Numbered from the stretch's first letter, positions 23,663 to 32,459 are shown. The stretch is 50,196 bases of DNA from Ruegeria spongiae (GCF_023502395.1 NZ_JAMFMB010000028.1:1-50196), one strand, 5' to 3'. A program made the numbers and translations. Notes: generated by a model not told the origin, from the letters alone.

Positions 23663-24748
23663 ATGTCCGACATGACGCCCGAACGGGGTGCGCGCAATCT
23701 GCTGCTGAACTGCGCCCGCGCCAGCGCCGGTGACCGGCTGCTGATCGCCTATGAACCGCCCGAATTCGGTTATTTCGATGCCGACAGCGTTGGTATCGTC
23801 ACCCGCACCGCCCGGTCGATGGGCCTGTCGGTCGATGCCGTAGACGTGGGCTTCAACCCCGACAACCCGCACCTGCCCCAAGACCTGCTGGCGCGGTTCG
23901 AGGCGGCTGACATCATTCTGTTCCTGGCCCGGCTTGGCGACCAGCTTAGGTTCTCGGACATGCCGCAGGGCAAGAAGATCATCGTCAGCTTTGCCGTGAC
24001 ACGCGAGCTGTTCGGGTCGGGGTTCTCCAACGGGCATCACGACGCCTTCATGGAGATCAAATCCGGGATCAACGCGGTGCTGGACGCTGCGGACGAGGTG
24101 CGGATGACCTGCCCGCTTGGCACTGATGTGCGCGGGCGGCCGGTGATGAACCTGAACCCCGCTGGCGACACCTCGATCCTGCGGTTTCCAATGTCGGTCT
24201 TTACCCCGGTGCCGGCGCACAGCTTTTCGGGTCGCGTGGCGGTCGGGTTTCTGACCGGCACCGGCTCAAGATATTATGACAATTACACCATCGAGTTCGA
24301 CCGTCCGGTCTTTGCCCAAATGGAGCATGGCCGCCTGACGCGGTTTGCGGGCGATCCGAAAAACGCAGCGCGGGCCGAGGCCCAATATGACCGGGTGGCG
24401 CAACAGTTCGGCATCGACCGCGATTTCGTGCATTCCTGGCACGCCGGTATCCATCCGGGATGCGGGTACCCCTGGGACATGCGCGAGAATTTCGAGCGTT
24501 GGGGCGGCGCCGCATTCGGCAATCCGCGCCTGCTGCATTTCCATACCTGTGGCGCATACGCGCCCGGTGAGATCAGCTGGAACGTGATCGACCCCACCAT
24601 CGTGATCGACGGCGTGACCTATTGGGACAACGGCATCTTCCATGCTGAACGCCTGCCCGAGGGGCCGTCGATTCTGGCCCGGCATTCCTGCGCCGCGGCA
24701 CTCTTTGCCAATCCCGATCCCGATATCGGCCTGCGCGCGGCGATCTGA
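23663..24748 (+). CDS. M29-like (aminopeptidase T / NicX-related) metalloenzyme, putative
   Basis: A 361-residue cytoplasmic protein. Its N-terminal NLLLNCARASAGDRLLIAYE resembles the Rossmann-like opening of M29 aminopeptidase T and of 2,5-dihydroxypyridine dioxygenase NicX. Candidate metal ligands lie in the C-terminal half: HSWHAGIHPGCGYPW, LLHFHTCGAY and the final acidic VIDGVTYWDNGIF. The assignment is by pattern and less certain than its neighbours. ATG 23663 has GGAGGGG upstream. It is divergent from LysR with a shared operator. Beside oxygenases, a ring-opening or hydrolytic step is a reasonable guess. Confidence 0.55.
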   Translation: MSDMTPERGARNLLLNCARASAGDRLLIAYEPPEFGYFDADSVGIVTRTARSMGLSVDAVDVGFNPDNPHLPQDLLARFEAADIILFLARLGDQLRFSDMPQGKKIIVSFAVTRELFGSGFSNGHHDAFMEIKSGINAVLDAADEVRMTCPLGTDVRGRPVMNLNPAGDTSILRFPMSVFTPVPAHSFSGRVAVGFLTGTGSRYYDNYTIEFDRPVFAQMEHGRLTRFAGDPKNAARAEAQYDRVAQQFGIDRDFVHSWHAGIHPGCGYPWDMRENFERWGGAAFGNPRLLHFHTCGAYAPGEISWNVIDPTIVIDGVTYWDNGIFHAERLPEGPSILARHSCAAALFANPDPDIGLRAAI

Positions 24749-24798
24749 ACGCACCGGGCTTGATCGAATCGCCTGACGTCGGGATAATCGTTTGTTAA

Positions 24799-24822
24799 TA
24801 GGGCCGGTTCGAGGTGGCCCTA
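24799..24822 (+). terminator. Hairpin between the M29-like and desaturase genes
   Basis: TAGGGCC and GGCCCTA form a perfect 7-bp stem with a 10-base loop, 51 bases after the stop at 24748. No T-run follows, so it may attenuate rather than stop transcription into the desaturase gene. Confidence 0.35.
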
Positions 24823-24902
24823 TGGTGCGGAGCACTCCCGTCTCCGGTGCCGGTACACGCGTTGAGGGCCCTGCCCCCGCACCGGCAAATTGTGGAACTC
24901 AC

Positions 24903-25859
24903 ATGTCAAAAGCAATTGTCACGCCGCTGACTCAGGCCTTGGCCGAGGGAAAACTGACACGCGAAGAGCTCAAGGGCTTCATGCAGCGCTCGAATGGTCC
25001 GGGGCTGCGTCATCTGGCGCTCTGGGTGCTGCTGCTCGGCTTCACCAGCACACTGATCACGCTGGCCTGGAACTCTTGGCTGATCTGGCCCGCCATGTTC
25101 GCGCAGGGCGTCGTTCTGGTGCACCACTTCTCGCTGCAGCATGAATGCGTGCACTACACCGTTTTCCGGACCCGATGGCTCAACGACCTGATGGGTCAGA
25201 TCTGCGGGTTGATCATCATCCTGCCGCACCGGTTTTTCCGCTACGAGCATTGCGATCACCACACCTATACCCAGCTCACCGGCGATGACCCCGAACTGAT
25301 CCCGCTGCCCCGGACCATCGGTCAATATCTGCTCTACCTGTCGGCGCTGCCTTATTGGCGCGGCAAGTTCACCGAGCTGTTTCGCCATGCTGCTGGTCGC
25401 CTCAGCGCGGCGGAGCTGCGCTTCATCCCCAAGGTCGAACACAGGGCGGTCTATCGCGATGCACGGCGGATGCTGGCGATCTATGCGGCGCTTTTTCTGG
25501 CCATGGCGCTGACCGGTTGGTGGGGTCTGATCTGGTACTGGATCATCCCGCTGTTCCTGGGCGAACCGGTGATGCGGTTTGTACGGATGACGGAACATGT
25601 CGGTCGGCCGACCGTTGCGCAGATGTCGGAAAACACCCGCACCAATCTGGTCTCGGCACCGTGGCGCTTTCTGTGCTGGAACATGAACTATCACGCCGAG
25701 CACCATTATGTCGCCTCGGTCCCCTTCCACGCGCTGCCGCACCTGCACGAGAAGCTCAAGGATCACATCTTTGTCGAACCTGGCGGCTACTTTGCGGCGC
25801 ATCGCGATATCCTGCGGCAGATCCTGCAAGACAGGCGTCAACAAGATGCCGGGGTCTGA
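24903..25859 (+). CDS. Membrane fatty-acid-desaturase-type diiron oxygenase
   Basis: A 318-residue integral membrane protein with the three histidine boxes of the family: HECVH (His80, His84), HCDHH (His116, His119, His120) and HAEHH (His264, His267, His268). Hydrophobic segments lie at about 38-75, 92-108 and 183-212. Members desaturate acyl chains or hydroxylate small molecules using a diiron centre. A Rieske ferredoxin gene starts three bases after its stop and is the obvious electron donor. That pairing and the catabolic setting favour a dedicated oxygenase over lipid desaturation. ATG 24903 was chosen because translation begins there directly with a family-like start. Confidence 0.85.
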   Translation: MSKAIVTPLTQALAEGKLTREELKGFMQRSNGPGLRHLALWVLLLGFTSTLITLAWNSWLIWPAMFAQGVVLVHHFSLQHECVHYTVFRTRWLNDLMGQICGLIIILPHRFFRYEHCDHHTYTQLTGDDPELIPLPRTIGQYLLYLSALPYWRGKFTELFRHAAGRLSAAELRFIPKVEHRAVYRDARRMLAIYAALFLAMALTGWWGLIWYWIIPLFLGEPVMRFVRMTEHVGRPTVAQMSENTRTNLVSAPWRFLCWNMNYHAEHHYVASVPFHALPHLHEKLKDHIFVEPGGYFAAHRDILRQILQDRRQQDAGV

Positions 25860-25862
25860 GCC

Positions 25863-26180
25863 ATGGCGACGGAAAAACCCTGGCGGGACGTGATCAAGGC
25901 CACCCGGCTTGAGAAAAACTGGGTCACGCGGGTCGAAATCGGGCCGCGACTGATAGCGCTTTATGATACGCCCAGCGGGATCTATGCCTCGCTGGCGCTG
26001 TGCAACCATGGCGGCGCGGATCTGTGCGACGGCTATTTCGACGGGCATGTGATCGAATGTCCGCTGCATCAGGGGGCGTTCGATGTGCGCGACGGCACGC
26101 CGGTCTCGGCCCCTGCGACGCGCGTGATGCGGGTCTTCGAGACGCGGGTGGAAAACGGCATGGTGCAGGTCAGGATATGA
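25863..26180 (+). CDS. Rieske-type [2Fe-2S] ferredoxin
   Basis: A 105-residue protein made of one Rieske domain. Ligands are CNH (about residues 47-49) and CPLH (about 66-69). It starts three bases after the desaturase-type gene, so it is very likely its electron carrier. No ferredoxin reductase is adjacent. The stop lies only three bases from the convergent ABC permease stop, with no terminator between. Confidence 0.88.
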   Translation: MATEKPWRDVIKATRLEKNWVTRVEIGPRLIALYDTPSGIYASLALCNHGGADLCDGYFDGHVIECPLHQGAFDVRDGTPVSAPATRVMRVFETRVENGMVQVRI

Positions 26181-26183
26181 TGG

Positions 26184-27065
26184 CTAGCGCTTTTCCGACT
26201 TCTTCTCAAGCCGCGCGAAGATGCGGCTGAGGCCAAAACAGACGATGAAATAAAACGCTGCCGTGGTGATCCACGCTTCGAAAATCATCCGGGAGGAGGC
26301 CACAAGCTCGACCGTCTTGTAGGTCAGTTCCTGTACCGAGATCAGCGACAGGATCGAGCTGTCCTTGATCAGCGAGATGAACTGGTTGGCCAGCGGCGGC
26401 ACCACTTTCTTCATCGCCTGTGGCAGCACCACATAGCGTAGCTCCTGCAGGCGGCTCATGCCGATCGAACGCGCCGCCTCGTGCTGGCCTTTGGGGATCG
26501 ATTGGATACCGGCCCGGACAATCTCGCCCACAAAGGCGCTTTCGAACAGAGCCAGAACGATCACGCCGGACACCAGCGAGGGGAACCGCCGCATCTCGCC
26601 AAAGAAGAAGGTCCAGATCTGGTTGTCCTCCTGCCGCGCGATCCCGCGTGCCCAGCGCTCCAGATTCAGCGCGTCGATCAGTTGTTGCGACAGGAAGAAA
26701 AAGAAGATGAAGACAACAACAACCGGCGGCACGTTGCGCAGAAACTCAAGATAGGTGCGCGCCAGCATCCGGACGGTCAGGTTGGCCGAGCAGCGCGCGA
26801 CCCCCAGAATTGTGCCCAGAATCAAGGCCAGAATGCCGGAATAGATACTGATGCGGACCGTGGCGGCCAATCCCTGCAACAGCAGGTTGGCGAAATACTC
26901 CTCGCGGCCAGAATGCCAGCCGACGATATAGCCGGGGATCAGCTCCCATCGCCATTTGTAGTTGAGCGCGCCTTCGATCGAGAGCCAGATATACCCGAAA
27001 AACACGACCAGAACCGCCACGATCACATAGTCGGGCCATCTGAGTTTTTTCAGGAAGGATTGCAC
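26184..27065 (-). CDS. Polar amino acid ABC transporter permease (HisM/GlnP-like)
   Basis: A 293-residue inner-membrane permease with a hydrophobic segment at about 13-31 and a BPD_transp_1 domain from about residue 65. The ATPase-contact EAA loop is AARSIGMSRLQELRYVVLPQA. It is last in a four-gene importer operon, after the binding protein, and a GC-rich hairpin precedes it. It forms the channel together with the permease at 27993. Confidence 0.9.
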   Translation of the reverse strand: MQSFLKKLRWPDYVIVAVLVVFFGYIWLSIEGALNYKWRWELIPGYIVGWHSGREEYFANLLLQGLAATVRISIYSGILALILGTILGVARCSANLTVRMLARTYLEFLRNVPPVVVVFIFFFFLSQQLIDALNLERWARGIARQEDNQIWTFFFGEMRRFPSLVSGVIVLALFESAFVGEIVRAGIQSIPKGQHEAARSIGMSRLQELRYVVLPQAMKKVVPPLANQFISLIKDSSILSLISVQELTYKTVELVASSRMIFEAWITTAAFYFIVCFGLSRIFARLEKKSEKR

Positions 27066-27087
27066 CGGGCAGGCTCCGTTTCGGGTT

Positions 27088-27112
27088 CCGGGGGCAATGC
27101 AGCCGCCCCCGG
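27088..27112 (-). terminator. Intercistronic hairpin after the binding-protein gene
   Basis: CCGGGGGC and GCCCCCGG form an 8-bp GC stem with a 9-base loop between the binding-protein stop and the next permease. Such hairpins commonly let the binding protein be made in excess by partial termination or 3' mRNA protection. Confidence 0.5.
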
Positions 27113-27122
27113 GTCGTTTCAG

Positions 27123-27956
27123 TTACTGCGCAACCTGATCGGCCCACTCTTCGGTGGCGAACCAATAATTGTGGCGCTCTTTCAGCCAGCCAGACCGCCA
27201 ATTCTGTGCGATCCAGTTATTGAAGAAGTTCATGGCGTCCGCATCCCCCTTGCGCAGCCCGAAAGCCTCGCCGCGTGGATCAAAGAGTTCACCTTCCATC
27301 ACCATCAGTGTCTCGGGGTTGCGGCCAGCCTCACGGTTCGGGGTCGGTTGCGACGCCATGGTTGCGTGGGCGTTGCCGTTCAGCACTTCCTGTGTTGACG
27401 CGCCGTCCTCATCAAAAAGCAACAGATTGGCATCCGGGAATGCCTTGGCGATCACACTTGCCGGGGTTGCCCCACGTCGCGCTGTGAAGGTTACGTCCGG
27501 CGAGTTCAGGTCGTCGCGCGACATCCCGTCTGTCAGTTCTTTATTCACTAGGATCGCCAGCCCGGAATAGGCGTAGGGATCGGTGAAATTGATGGTCAGG
27601 TTGCGCTGCGCTGTCACCGACATGCCCGAGATGATCACGTCGAAATTGCTCGACACCAGCGCCGGGATGATGCCGTCCCAGGCGGTTGGCACGAATTCGA
27701 CCTCGACCTCCATGTCCTCGGCCAGTTTGCGCCCGACATCCAGTTCGAACCCGATCAGATCGCCGTTCTTGTCGCGCATCGACCACGGCACGAACAGGGT
27801 CAGACCGATCCGGATCACGCCGTCCTGCTTGATGGTTTCGATCACACTTTCGCTGGATAGTTCCTGGGTCGCTCTCTGCGCCCAGGCCGAGGTCGCCATG
27901 CCAGTCGCCACGACCGCGCCCAGTGCAACCCCGAGCATTCTGCGAGAAAGCTTCAT
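27123..27956 (-). CDS. ABC transporter periplasmic amino acid-binding protein
   Basis: A 277-residue SBP_bac_3 family protein. A signal peptide ends at about residue 26 (ATGMATSAWA). The ligand domain has the family motif GFELDVGRKLAEDM and WDGIIPALVSSNFDVIISG, followed by TDPYAYSG. It captures a polar amino acid or related ligand in the periplasm and delivers it to the two permeases. Neighbouring enzymes suggest an N-modified amino acid, but the binding pocket cannot be read from sequence. A good ribosome site (AAGGAG) precedes the ATG. Confidence 0.9.
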   Translation of the reverse strand: MKLSRRMLGVALGAVVATGMATSAWAQRATQELSSESVIETIKQDGVIRIGLTLFVPWSMRDKNGDLIGFELDVGRKLAEDMEVEVEFVPTAWDGIIPALVSSNFDVIISGMSVTAQRNLTINFTDPYAYSGLAILVNKELTDGMSRDDLNSPDVTFTARRGATPASVIAKAFPDANLLLFDEDGASTQEVLNGNAHATMASQPTPNREAGRNPETLMVMEGELFDPRGEAFGLRKGDADAMNFFNNWIAQNWRSGWLKERHNYWFATEEWADQVAQ

Positions 27957-27992
27957 CTTGGTTCTCCTTGTTGTCCGGTAATTTTTTCAGAT

Positions 27993-28835
27993 TTATTGGT
28001 CGACGGCATATTTCTTCTCCAGATGCGATACGCCTATCGACAGGATCAGGGTTACCACCAGATAGACCAGCGCGATAGTGAACCAGATTTCGAAACTCAT
28101 GTAGGTATCGGAAATGATGTTGCGCCCGAAGGTGGTCAGTTCGGCCACCGCGATCACGCTGACAATCGCCGAGGATTTGATCAGGTGCACGACCTCGCCG
28201 GTCATCGGCGGCAGCATGAACCGGACCGATTGCGGCAGGATGATATAGCGATAGGTCTGATAGGGGCTCATCCCGATCGATTTGGCGGCCTCCCACTGGC
28301 CTGCGGGGATGGCGTTGATCCCGGCGCGCAGGATTTCCGAGATCAGTGCCGAATGGAACACGGCAAGGGTCAGGATGCTGGCCGTATAGCGATCAAAGCC
28401 AAAGATCGGCCCCAGCACGTAATAGAATAGATACAGCAGAACCAGCAGCGGGATGTTGCGGATCAGTTCCAGAAACCCCACCGCAACCGCTGACCCGATC
28501 ACCAGACCGGACAGCCGCAGCAACGCCACCAACAGGCCGATCGCCGTGGCCAGCAGAAAGGCGGTGACCGACAATTTGACCGTGGCAACCAGCCCGATCG
28601 GGATTTCTCCCCATTCGAAGCCAACCTCGGTGTTACGGTACAGGAATTGCGGCACCCGGTACCATTGCCAGTTATATCCCATGCCCTGCGCCCCGGTATA
28701 GGCGCCATAGGCGATGAGCCCCACGATGATCGCGTAGATGACGACCGAGACCGGAACCGATCCGAAGAACCGCTTGTAAAACGGAGGTTTAGGCAACGCC
28801 TGACCGCGTGGCCGTGTTATGCCCAGATCACTCAC
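27993..28835 (-). CDS. Polar amino acid ABC transporter permease
   Basis: A 280-residue permease starting at GTG 28835, one base after the ATPase stop. A hydrophobic segment lies at about 23-42, with the transport domain after about residue 65. The EAA loop is EAAKSIGMSPYQTYRYIILPQ. It pairs with the permease at 26184. The frame extends upstream inside the ATPase gene, but that part is a shadow. Confidence 0.88.
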   Translation of the reverse strand: MSDLGITRPRGQALPKPPFYKRFFGSVPVSVVIYAIIVGLIAYGAYTGAQGMGYNWQWYRVPQFLYRNTEVGFEWGEIPIGLVATVKLSVTAFLLATAIGLLVALLRLSGLVIGSAVAVGFLELIRNIPLLVLLYLFYYVLGPIFGFDRYTASILTLAVFHSALISEILRAGINAIPAGQWEAAKSIGMSPYQTYRYIILPQSVRFMLPPMTGEVVHLIKSSAIVSVIAVAELTTFGRNIISDTYMSFEIWFTIALVYLVVTLILSIGVSHLEKKYAVDQ

Positions 28836-28836
28836 C

Positions 28837-29583
28837 TCAATGGGCCAGAATCTGATCCAGGAACAGTCGGCAGCGTTCGCTGGAGGGGTTGGTGAAGAAC
28901 TGCTCGGGCGGCGAGATCTCGACGATCTGGCCCGCCTCCATGAAGACCATCGTATCGGCGACCTTGCGGGCAAATCCCATCTCGTGAGTGACGACAACCA
29001 TGGTCATGCCGGTCTCGGCCAGTTCGACCATCACGTCCAGCACCTCGTTGATCATCTCGGGATCAAGTGCGGATGTCGGCTCGTCGAATAGCATGATCCG
29101 AGTTTCCATGCACAGCGACCGCGCGATGGCCACGCGTTGCTGCTGTCCGCCGGACAGCTGGGCGGGGTATTTGTCGGCCTGTTCCGGGATATGCACCCGG
29201 TCCAGATAGTTGCGCGCGGTTTCTTCGGCCTGCGCCTTGGGGACCTTGCGCACTTTCATCGGGCCGATCATCAGGTTTTCCAGCACGGTCAGATGCGGAA
29301 ACAGATTGAACTGCTGGAACACCATGCCCACTTCCTGACGCAGTTCACGGATGTCACTGGCGCCCTCATAGACCTCGATCCCGTCGATCACCAGACGCCC
29401 GGAATTGTGCCATTCCAACCCGTTGAAACAGCGGATCAACGTGGATTTACCCGAGCCCGAAGGGCCGCAGATCACAACCTTCTCGCCCTGATGAACGGTC
29501 AGATCGATATTCTTCAGCGCCTGAAACGTACCATAGAACTTGTCCAGGTTGGTCACTTCGATCATCGGATCAGCCTGGGTCAT
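28837..29583 (-). CDS. Amino acid ABC transporter ATP-binding protein
   Basis: A 248-residue ATPase of the GlnQ/HisP type. Walker A is GPSGSGKST (about residues 39-47), the signature is LSGGQQQRVAIA and Walker B is IMLFDEPTSALDPE. It is first in the importer operon and is divergent from the AhpD-like gene across a 262-base promoter region. Confidence 0.93.
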   Translation of the reverse strand: MTQADPMIEVTNLDKFYGTFQALKNIDLTVHQGEKVVICGPSGSGKSTLIRCFNGLEWHNSGRLVIDGIEVYEGASDIRELRQEVGMVFQQFNLFPHLTVLENLMIGPMKVRKVPKAQAEETARNYLDRVHIPEQADKYPAQLSGGQQQRVAIARSLCMETRIMLFDEPTSALDPEMINEVLDVMVELAETGMTMVVVTHEMGFARKVADTMVFMEAGQIVEISPPEQFFTNPSSERCRLFLDQILAH

Positions 29584-29753
29584 GCCATGCCTTCAATGTC
29601 TGGACCGCTGCGGGTTTTGCACGGCGCGGCGCACTGGCCCCCGTCCAGACAGGAACCGTTCGCACAGCGGGCACCGGGCTGGCGATGCGACTGGGTGGAG
29701 CAATCAGGCAAGGCCTCAGAATCCCCAAACTTGTTGCACTCTGTTCAATATGG

Positions 29754-29768
29754 TTGCTTAATATGCAA
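29754..29768. promoter_or_regulatory. TTGC-N7-GCAA dyad in the ABC/AhpD intergenic region
   Basis: The dyad is TTGC-TTAATAT-GCAA, compatible with T-N11-A. It lies in the 29584-29845 gap between divergent genes, which otherwise holds no gene. It is a possible binding site for one of the nearby regulators. Confidence 0.3.
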
Positions 29769-29845
29769 TACTCGTCAATAAAAAACTCAGGGTCTCGCCT
29801 CAGGCTGCCCCAGAGTTGAACCGCCGATCAAGAGAGGAGCCGTGA

Positions 29846-30424
29846 ATGTCTGCCTGGATCAGGATGATATCCGACGAAGATGCCGACGACCAGTTAAGCG
29901 CCGCTTTGGATCTGGCGCGCACGCCGCACGGGACGGTGGACAACGTGATGCGGGTGCACTCGCTGCGGCCCAACACGATGAACGGGCATGTCATCCTGTA
30001 TCGCGCCTGCCTGCACGACCCCGCCAATACCGTACCGATGTGGTTTCAGGAGGTGATCAGTTCCTACGTGTCCACGCTGAACACCTGCCCCTATTCCTAT
30101 GCCAATCACTGGTCAAACGCCCGCCACCTGATCGGAGACGACACCCGCGCCGACCGGATCGAGGCGGCACTGAAGGCCCGCAGCCCGCAGGATGCCTTTG
30201 ACGGGGCAGAGCTTGCCGCGCTGCGCTATGCCGAGAAACTGACCCTGTCGCCGGGCACCATGGCCGAGGCGGATGCGGCCGCGCTGAAGGCATCGGGCTG
30301 GCAGGATGGAGAGATTCTCGAAATCAATCAGATCGTGGGATATTTCAATTACGCCAACCGGTTGCTGAACGGGCTGGGCGTGACCACCGAGGGCGATGTC
30401 GTGGGATATTACGCCAGCGAGTGA
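29846..30424 (+). CDS. AhpD/carboxymuconolactone decarboxylase-like protein
   Basis: A 192-residue alpha-helical protein of the peroxidase-related AhpD-like group. The active-site helix reads NTCPYSYANHWSNARHLIGDD. In AhpD this is CxxC followed by a His, whereas here the second Cys is Ser. The thiol-disulfide peroxidase mechanism is therefore unlikely to be intact. A proton relay or decarboxylase-type role, as in carboxymuconolactone decarboxylases that lack the pair, is possible. It is divergent from the ABC operon and its stop overlaps the XRE-cupin regulator start (GTGA). Confidence 0.75.
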   Translation: MSAWIRMISDEDADDQLSAALDLARTPHGTVDNVMRVHSLRPNTMNGHVILYRACLHDPANTVPMWFQEVISSYVSTLNTCPYSYANHWSNARHLIGDDTRADRIEAALKARSPQDAFDGAELAALRYAEKLTLSPGTMAEADAAALKASGWQDGEILEINQIVGYFNYANRLLNGLGVTTEGDVVGYYASE

Positions 30425-31023
30425 CAGGACGGATCATGCAGGGTGACGCACCGGGAAGACAGATCGACCGCGCCATCGGCGCCTCGCTGAAGGAGTTGCG
30501 CCAGAGCCGCAAGCAATCGGCCCGCCGCCTGGCCGAACAGTCGGGCATATCGGCGGCCATGGTCAGCCGCATCGAAAACGGGCTGGTCTCGCCGTCGATC
30601 GACACGCTGGCCGCGCTGGCCGAGGCGCTTCAGGTTCCCATCGTCTCGCTGTTCCGCGAAGCCCGCACCGATCACACCGATTACACGCTGGTGCGCCATG
30701 GTGAAGGGTTGAAATCGACCCGGATCGCTGGCGATCACAGCCACAAATATGTCAATCTGGCGCTGCATTCCCGCACCGACCTGCGGTTTCAGGCCCGCCG
30801 GGTGACGCTGTTGCGCGAAGGTGGACAGCCCCCCACCTATGTCGGTCACGGCGTCGTCTTCGTGCAGGCGCTGGAGGGCGAGGCGATCTACCGCTACGGC
30901 GAGGCCCGCTTCACGCTGGTGGCCGGGGACAGCATCAGCGTCGACGCCGAGTTGAACCACGGTTTCGTCGAGGTGCTGACGCCCGAGTTTGTCTTCCTCA
31001 CCGTTCAGGCCGAACGCCCGTGA
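30421..31023 (+). CDS. XRE-cupin transcriptional regulator
   Basis: A 200-residue protein with the HTH at about residues 18-72 (LAEQSGISAAMVSRIENGLVSPS is its core) and a C-terminal cupin_2 domain (VFVQALEGEAIYRYG, AGDSISVDAELNHGF). It is a clear paralogue of the regulator at 4734, sharing the RIENGxVSPS and AGDxxSxDAxLxHGF motifs. GTG 30421 gives a four-base overlap with the upstream stop; ATG 30436 is an alternative. It probably controls the AhpD-like gene and the ABC operon. Confidence 0.85.
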   Translation: MTGRIMQGDAPGRQIDRAIGASLKELRQSRKQSARRLAEQSGISAAMVSRIENGLVSPSIDTLAALAEALQVPIVSLFREARTDHTDYTLVRHGEGLKSTRIAGDHSHKYVNLALHSRTDLRFQARRVTLLREGGQPPTYVGHGVVFVQALEGEAIYRYGEARFTLVAGDSISVDAELNHGFVEVLTPEFVFLTVQAERP

Positions 31024-31026
31024 CGG

Positions 31027-32418
31027 GTGGCTGACATGGCCGGTCCCATTGAGCTTGACCTGACGCGCGGGCCGATCTCGGGGCATTTTCGCGCTTTGGC
31101 CATACCCGCCGCGATCGGGATGCTGTTCAACACACTCTACAACGTCGTGGACATGTTCTTTGCCGGGCTTTTGTCAACCAGCGCCCAGGCCGGGCTGGCG
31201 CTGGGGTTTCAGGCCTTCTTCGTGGCCATCTCGGTTGGCGTCGGCCTTGGTGCGGCCATGAGCGCGCTGGTCGGCAATGCCCTGGGCGCGGGTGAGAACC
31301 GCACGGCCCGTCGGCTGGCGGCACAGGGGCTGAGCTATGGGCTGGTCGCGGCGGCCCTGCTGGCTCTGGCCGGGCTCTGGTATGGCCCGGCTTTGATCCG
31401 GATGGTCTCGGAACCCGGTGACTATCGCGAGGCGGGGCTGCGGTATTTTCACTGGCTGCTGCTGGCGCTTCCGGGGTTTCTGCTGGCCTTCGGGTGCAAT
31501 GGCATATTGCAGGCGCATGGCGACGCCGTGTCGATGCAGCGCGCGCTCATGGTCGCGTTCTTTGCCAATATCGGGCTCAATCCGCTGCTGATCTACGGCA
31601 TACCCGGCCTGATCCCGGGCATCGGCTTTGACGGTCTGGCGGTCTCGACCGTGCTGAGCCAGACCGGGGTGATGGTGTTCATGATCCGGCAGGTTCTCAG
31701 GCGGCGGCGCATGCGCCGACTCAGGCTGGCAAATCTTGTCCCGCGCCTGCCAAGATTCGCCGAAATTTCGGTGCAGGCCCTGCCCACCGCCGTGTCGTTC
31801 ATGGTGATGCTGCTATCGGGGTTTGTGCTGCAATTTGCCCTGAAAACCTTTGGTGAGCACGCCATCGCAGGCTTTGGGGTCGCCATCCGGCTGGAACAGA
31901 TCCTGTTGCTGCCGGTTCTGGGCGTCACCGGTGCGCTGCTGCCGATCGCCTCTCAGAATTTCGGCGCGCAGAATTTCGACCGCGTTCGCATGGCGGTTTT
32001 TCAGTGCTGGAAAGTGGGGTTTGTCATGACTGCCATCGCCGGACCGGCTCTTTGGATCTTCGGCCGGTCTCTGTTGGGGCTGTTCACCGACGACCCAGAG
32101 GTCATCCGCGTCGGCCTCAGCTATCTGCGTGTCGATAGCGTGATCCTGCCGGTTTATATGATGCTGTTCTCGATCAACTCTTTGCTGCAGGCGTTGAAAA
32201 GGCCGATCTGGACCGTCTGGATCAGCCTGTATCGGCAGGCATTTGGCGTGGCGTTTTTTGTGTGGCTGTTTGTCGGCGTCTGGGGCTTTGACGAAATCGG
32301 GGTCTGGTTCGGAACCGCAACCGCTGTTGCCACCGGATTGATGATTGCCCTGCTCATGACAACACATGTGGCCCGGCACGAGATCGGGGGCCTGTGGCGC
32401 CCTCTGCATCGGTCCTGA
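31027..32418 (+). CDS. MATE-family multidrug/toxin efflux transporter
   Basis: A 463-residue polytopic membrane protein with about 12 hydrophobic segments in two related halves, the NorM/DinF-type layout. FNTLYNVVDMFFAG in the first helix region and PIASQNFGAQNFDRV in the second half are family features. It exports cationic or organic compounds in exchange for Na+ or H+. GTG 31027 is three bases after the regulator stop; ATG 31036 is equally possible. It may export a by-product of the catabolic region, but that is only from position. Confidence 0.88.
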   Translation: MADMAGPIELDLTRGPISGHFRALAIPAAIGMLFNTLYNVVDMFFAGLLSTSAQAGLALGFQAFFVAISVGVGLGAAMSALVGNALGAGENRTARRLAAQGLSYGLVAAALLALAGLWYGPALIRMVSEPGDYREAGLRYFHWLLLALPGFLLAFGCNGILQAHGDAVSMQRALMVAFFANIGLNPLLIYGIPGLIPGIGFDGLAVSTVLSQTGVMVFMIRQVLRRRRMRRLRLANLVPRLPRFAEISVQALPTAVSFMVMLLSGFVLQFALKTFGEHAIAGFGVAIRLEQILLLPVLGVTGALLPIASQNFGAQNFDRVRMAVFQCWKVGFVMTAIAGPALWIFGRSLLGLFTDDPEVIRVGLSYLRVDSVILPVYMMLFSINSLLQALKRPIWTVWISLYRQAFGVAFFVWLFVGVWGFDEIGVWFGTATAVATGLMIALLMTTHVARHEIGGLWRPLHRS

Positions 32419-32459
32419 AACTCTGCCGGGATGCGTTCTGTTGCGGTCGCCCTGTTCGG

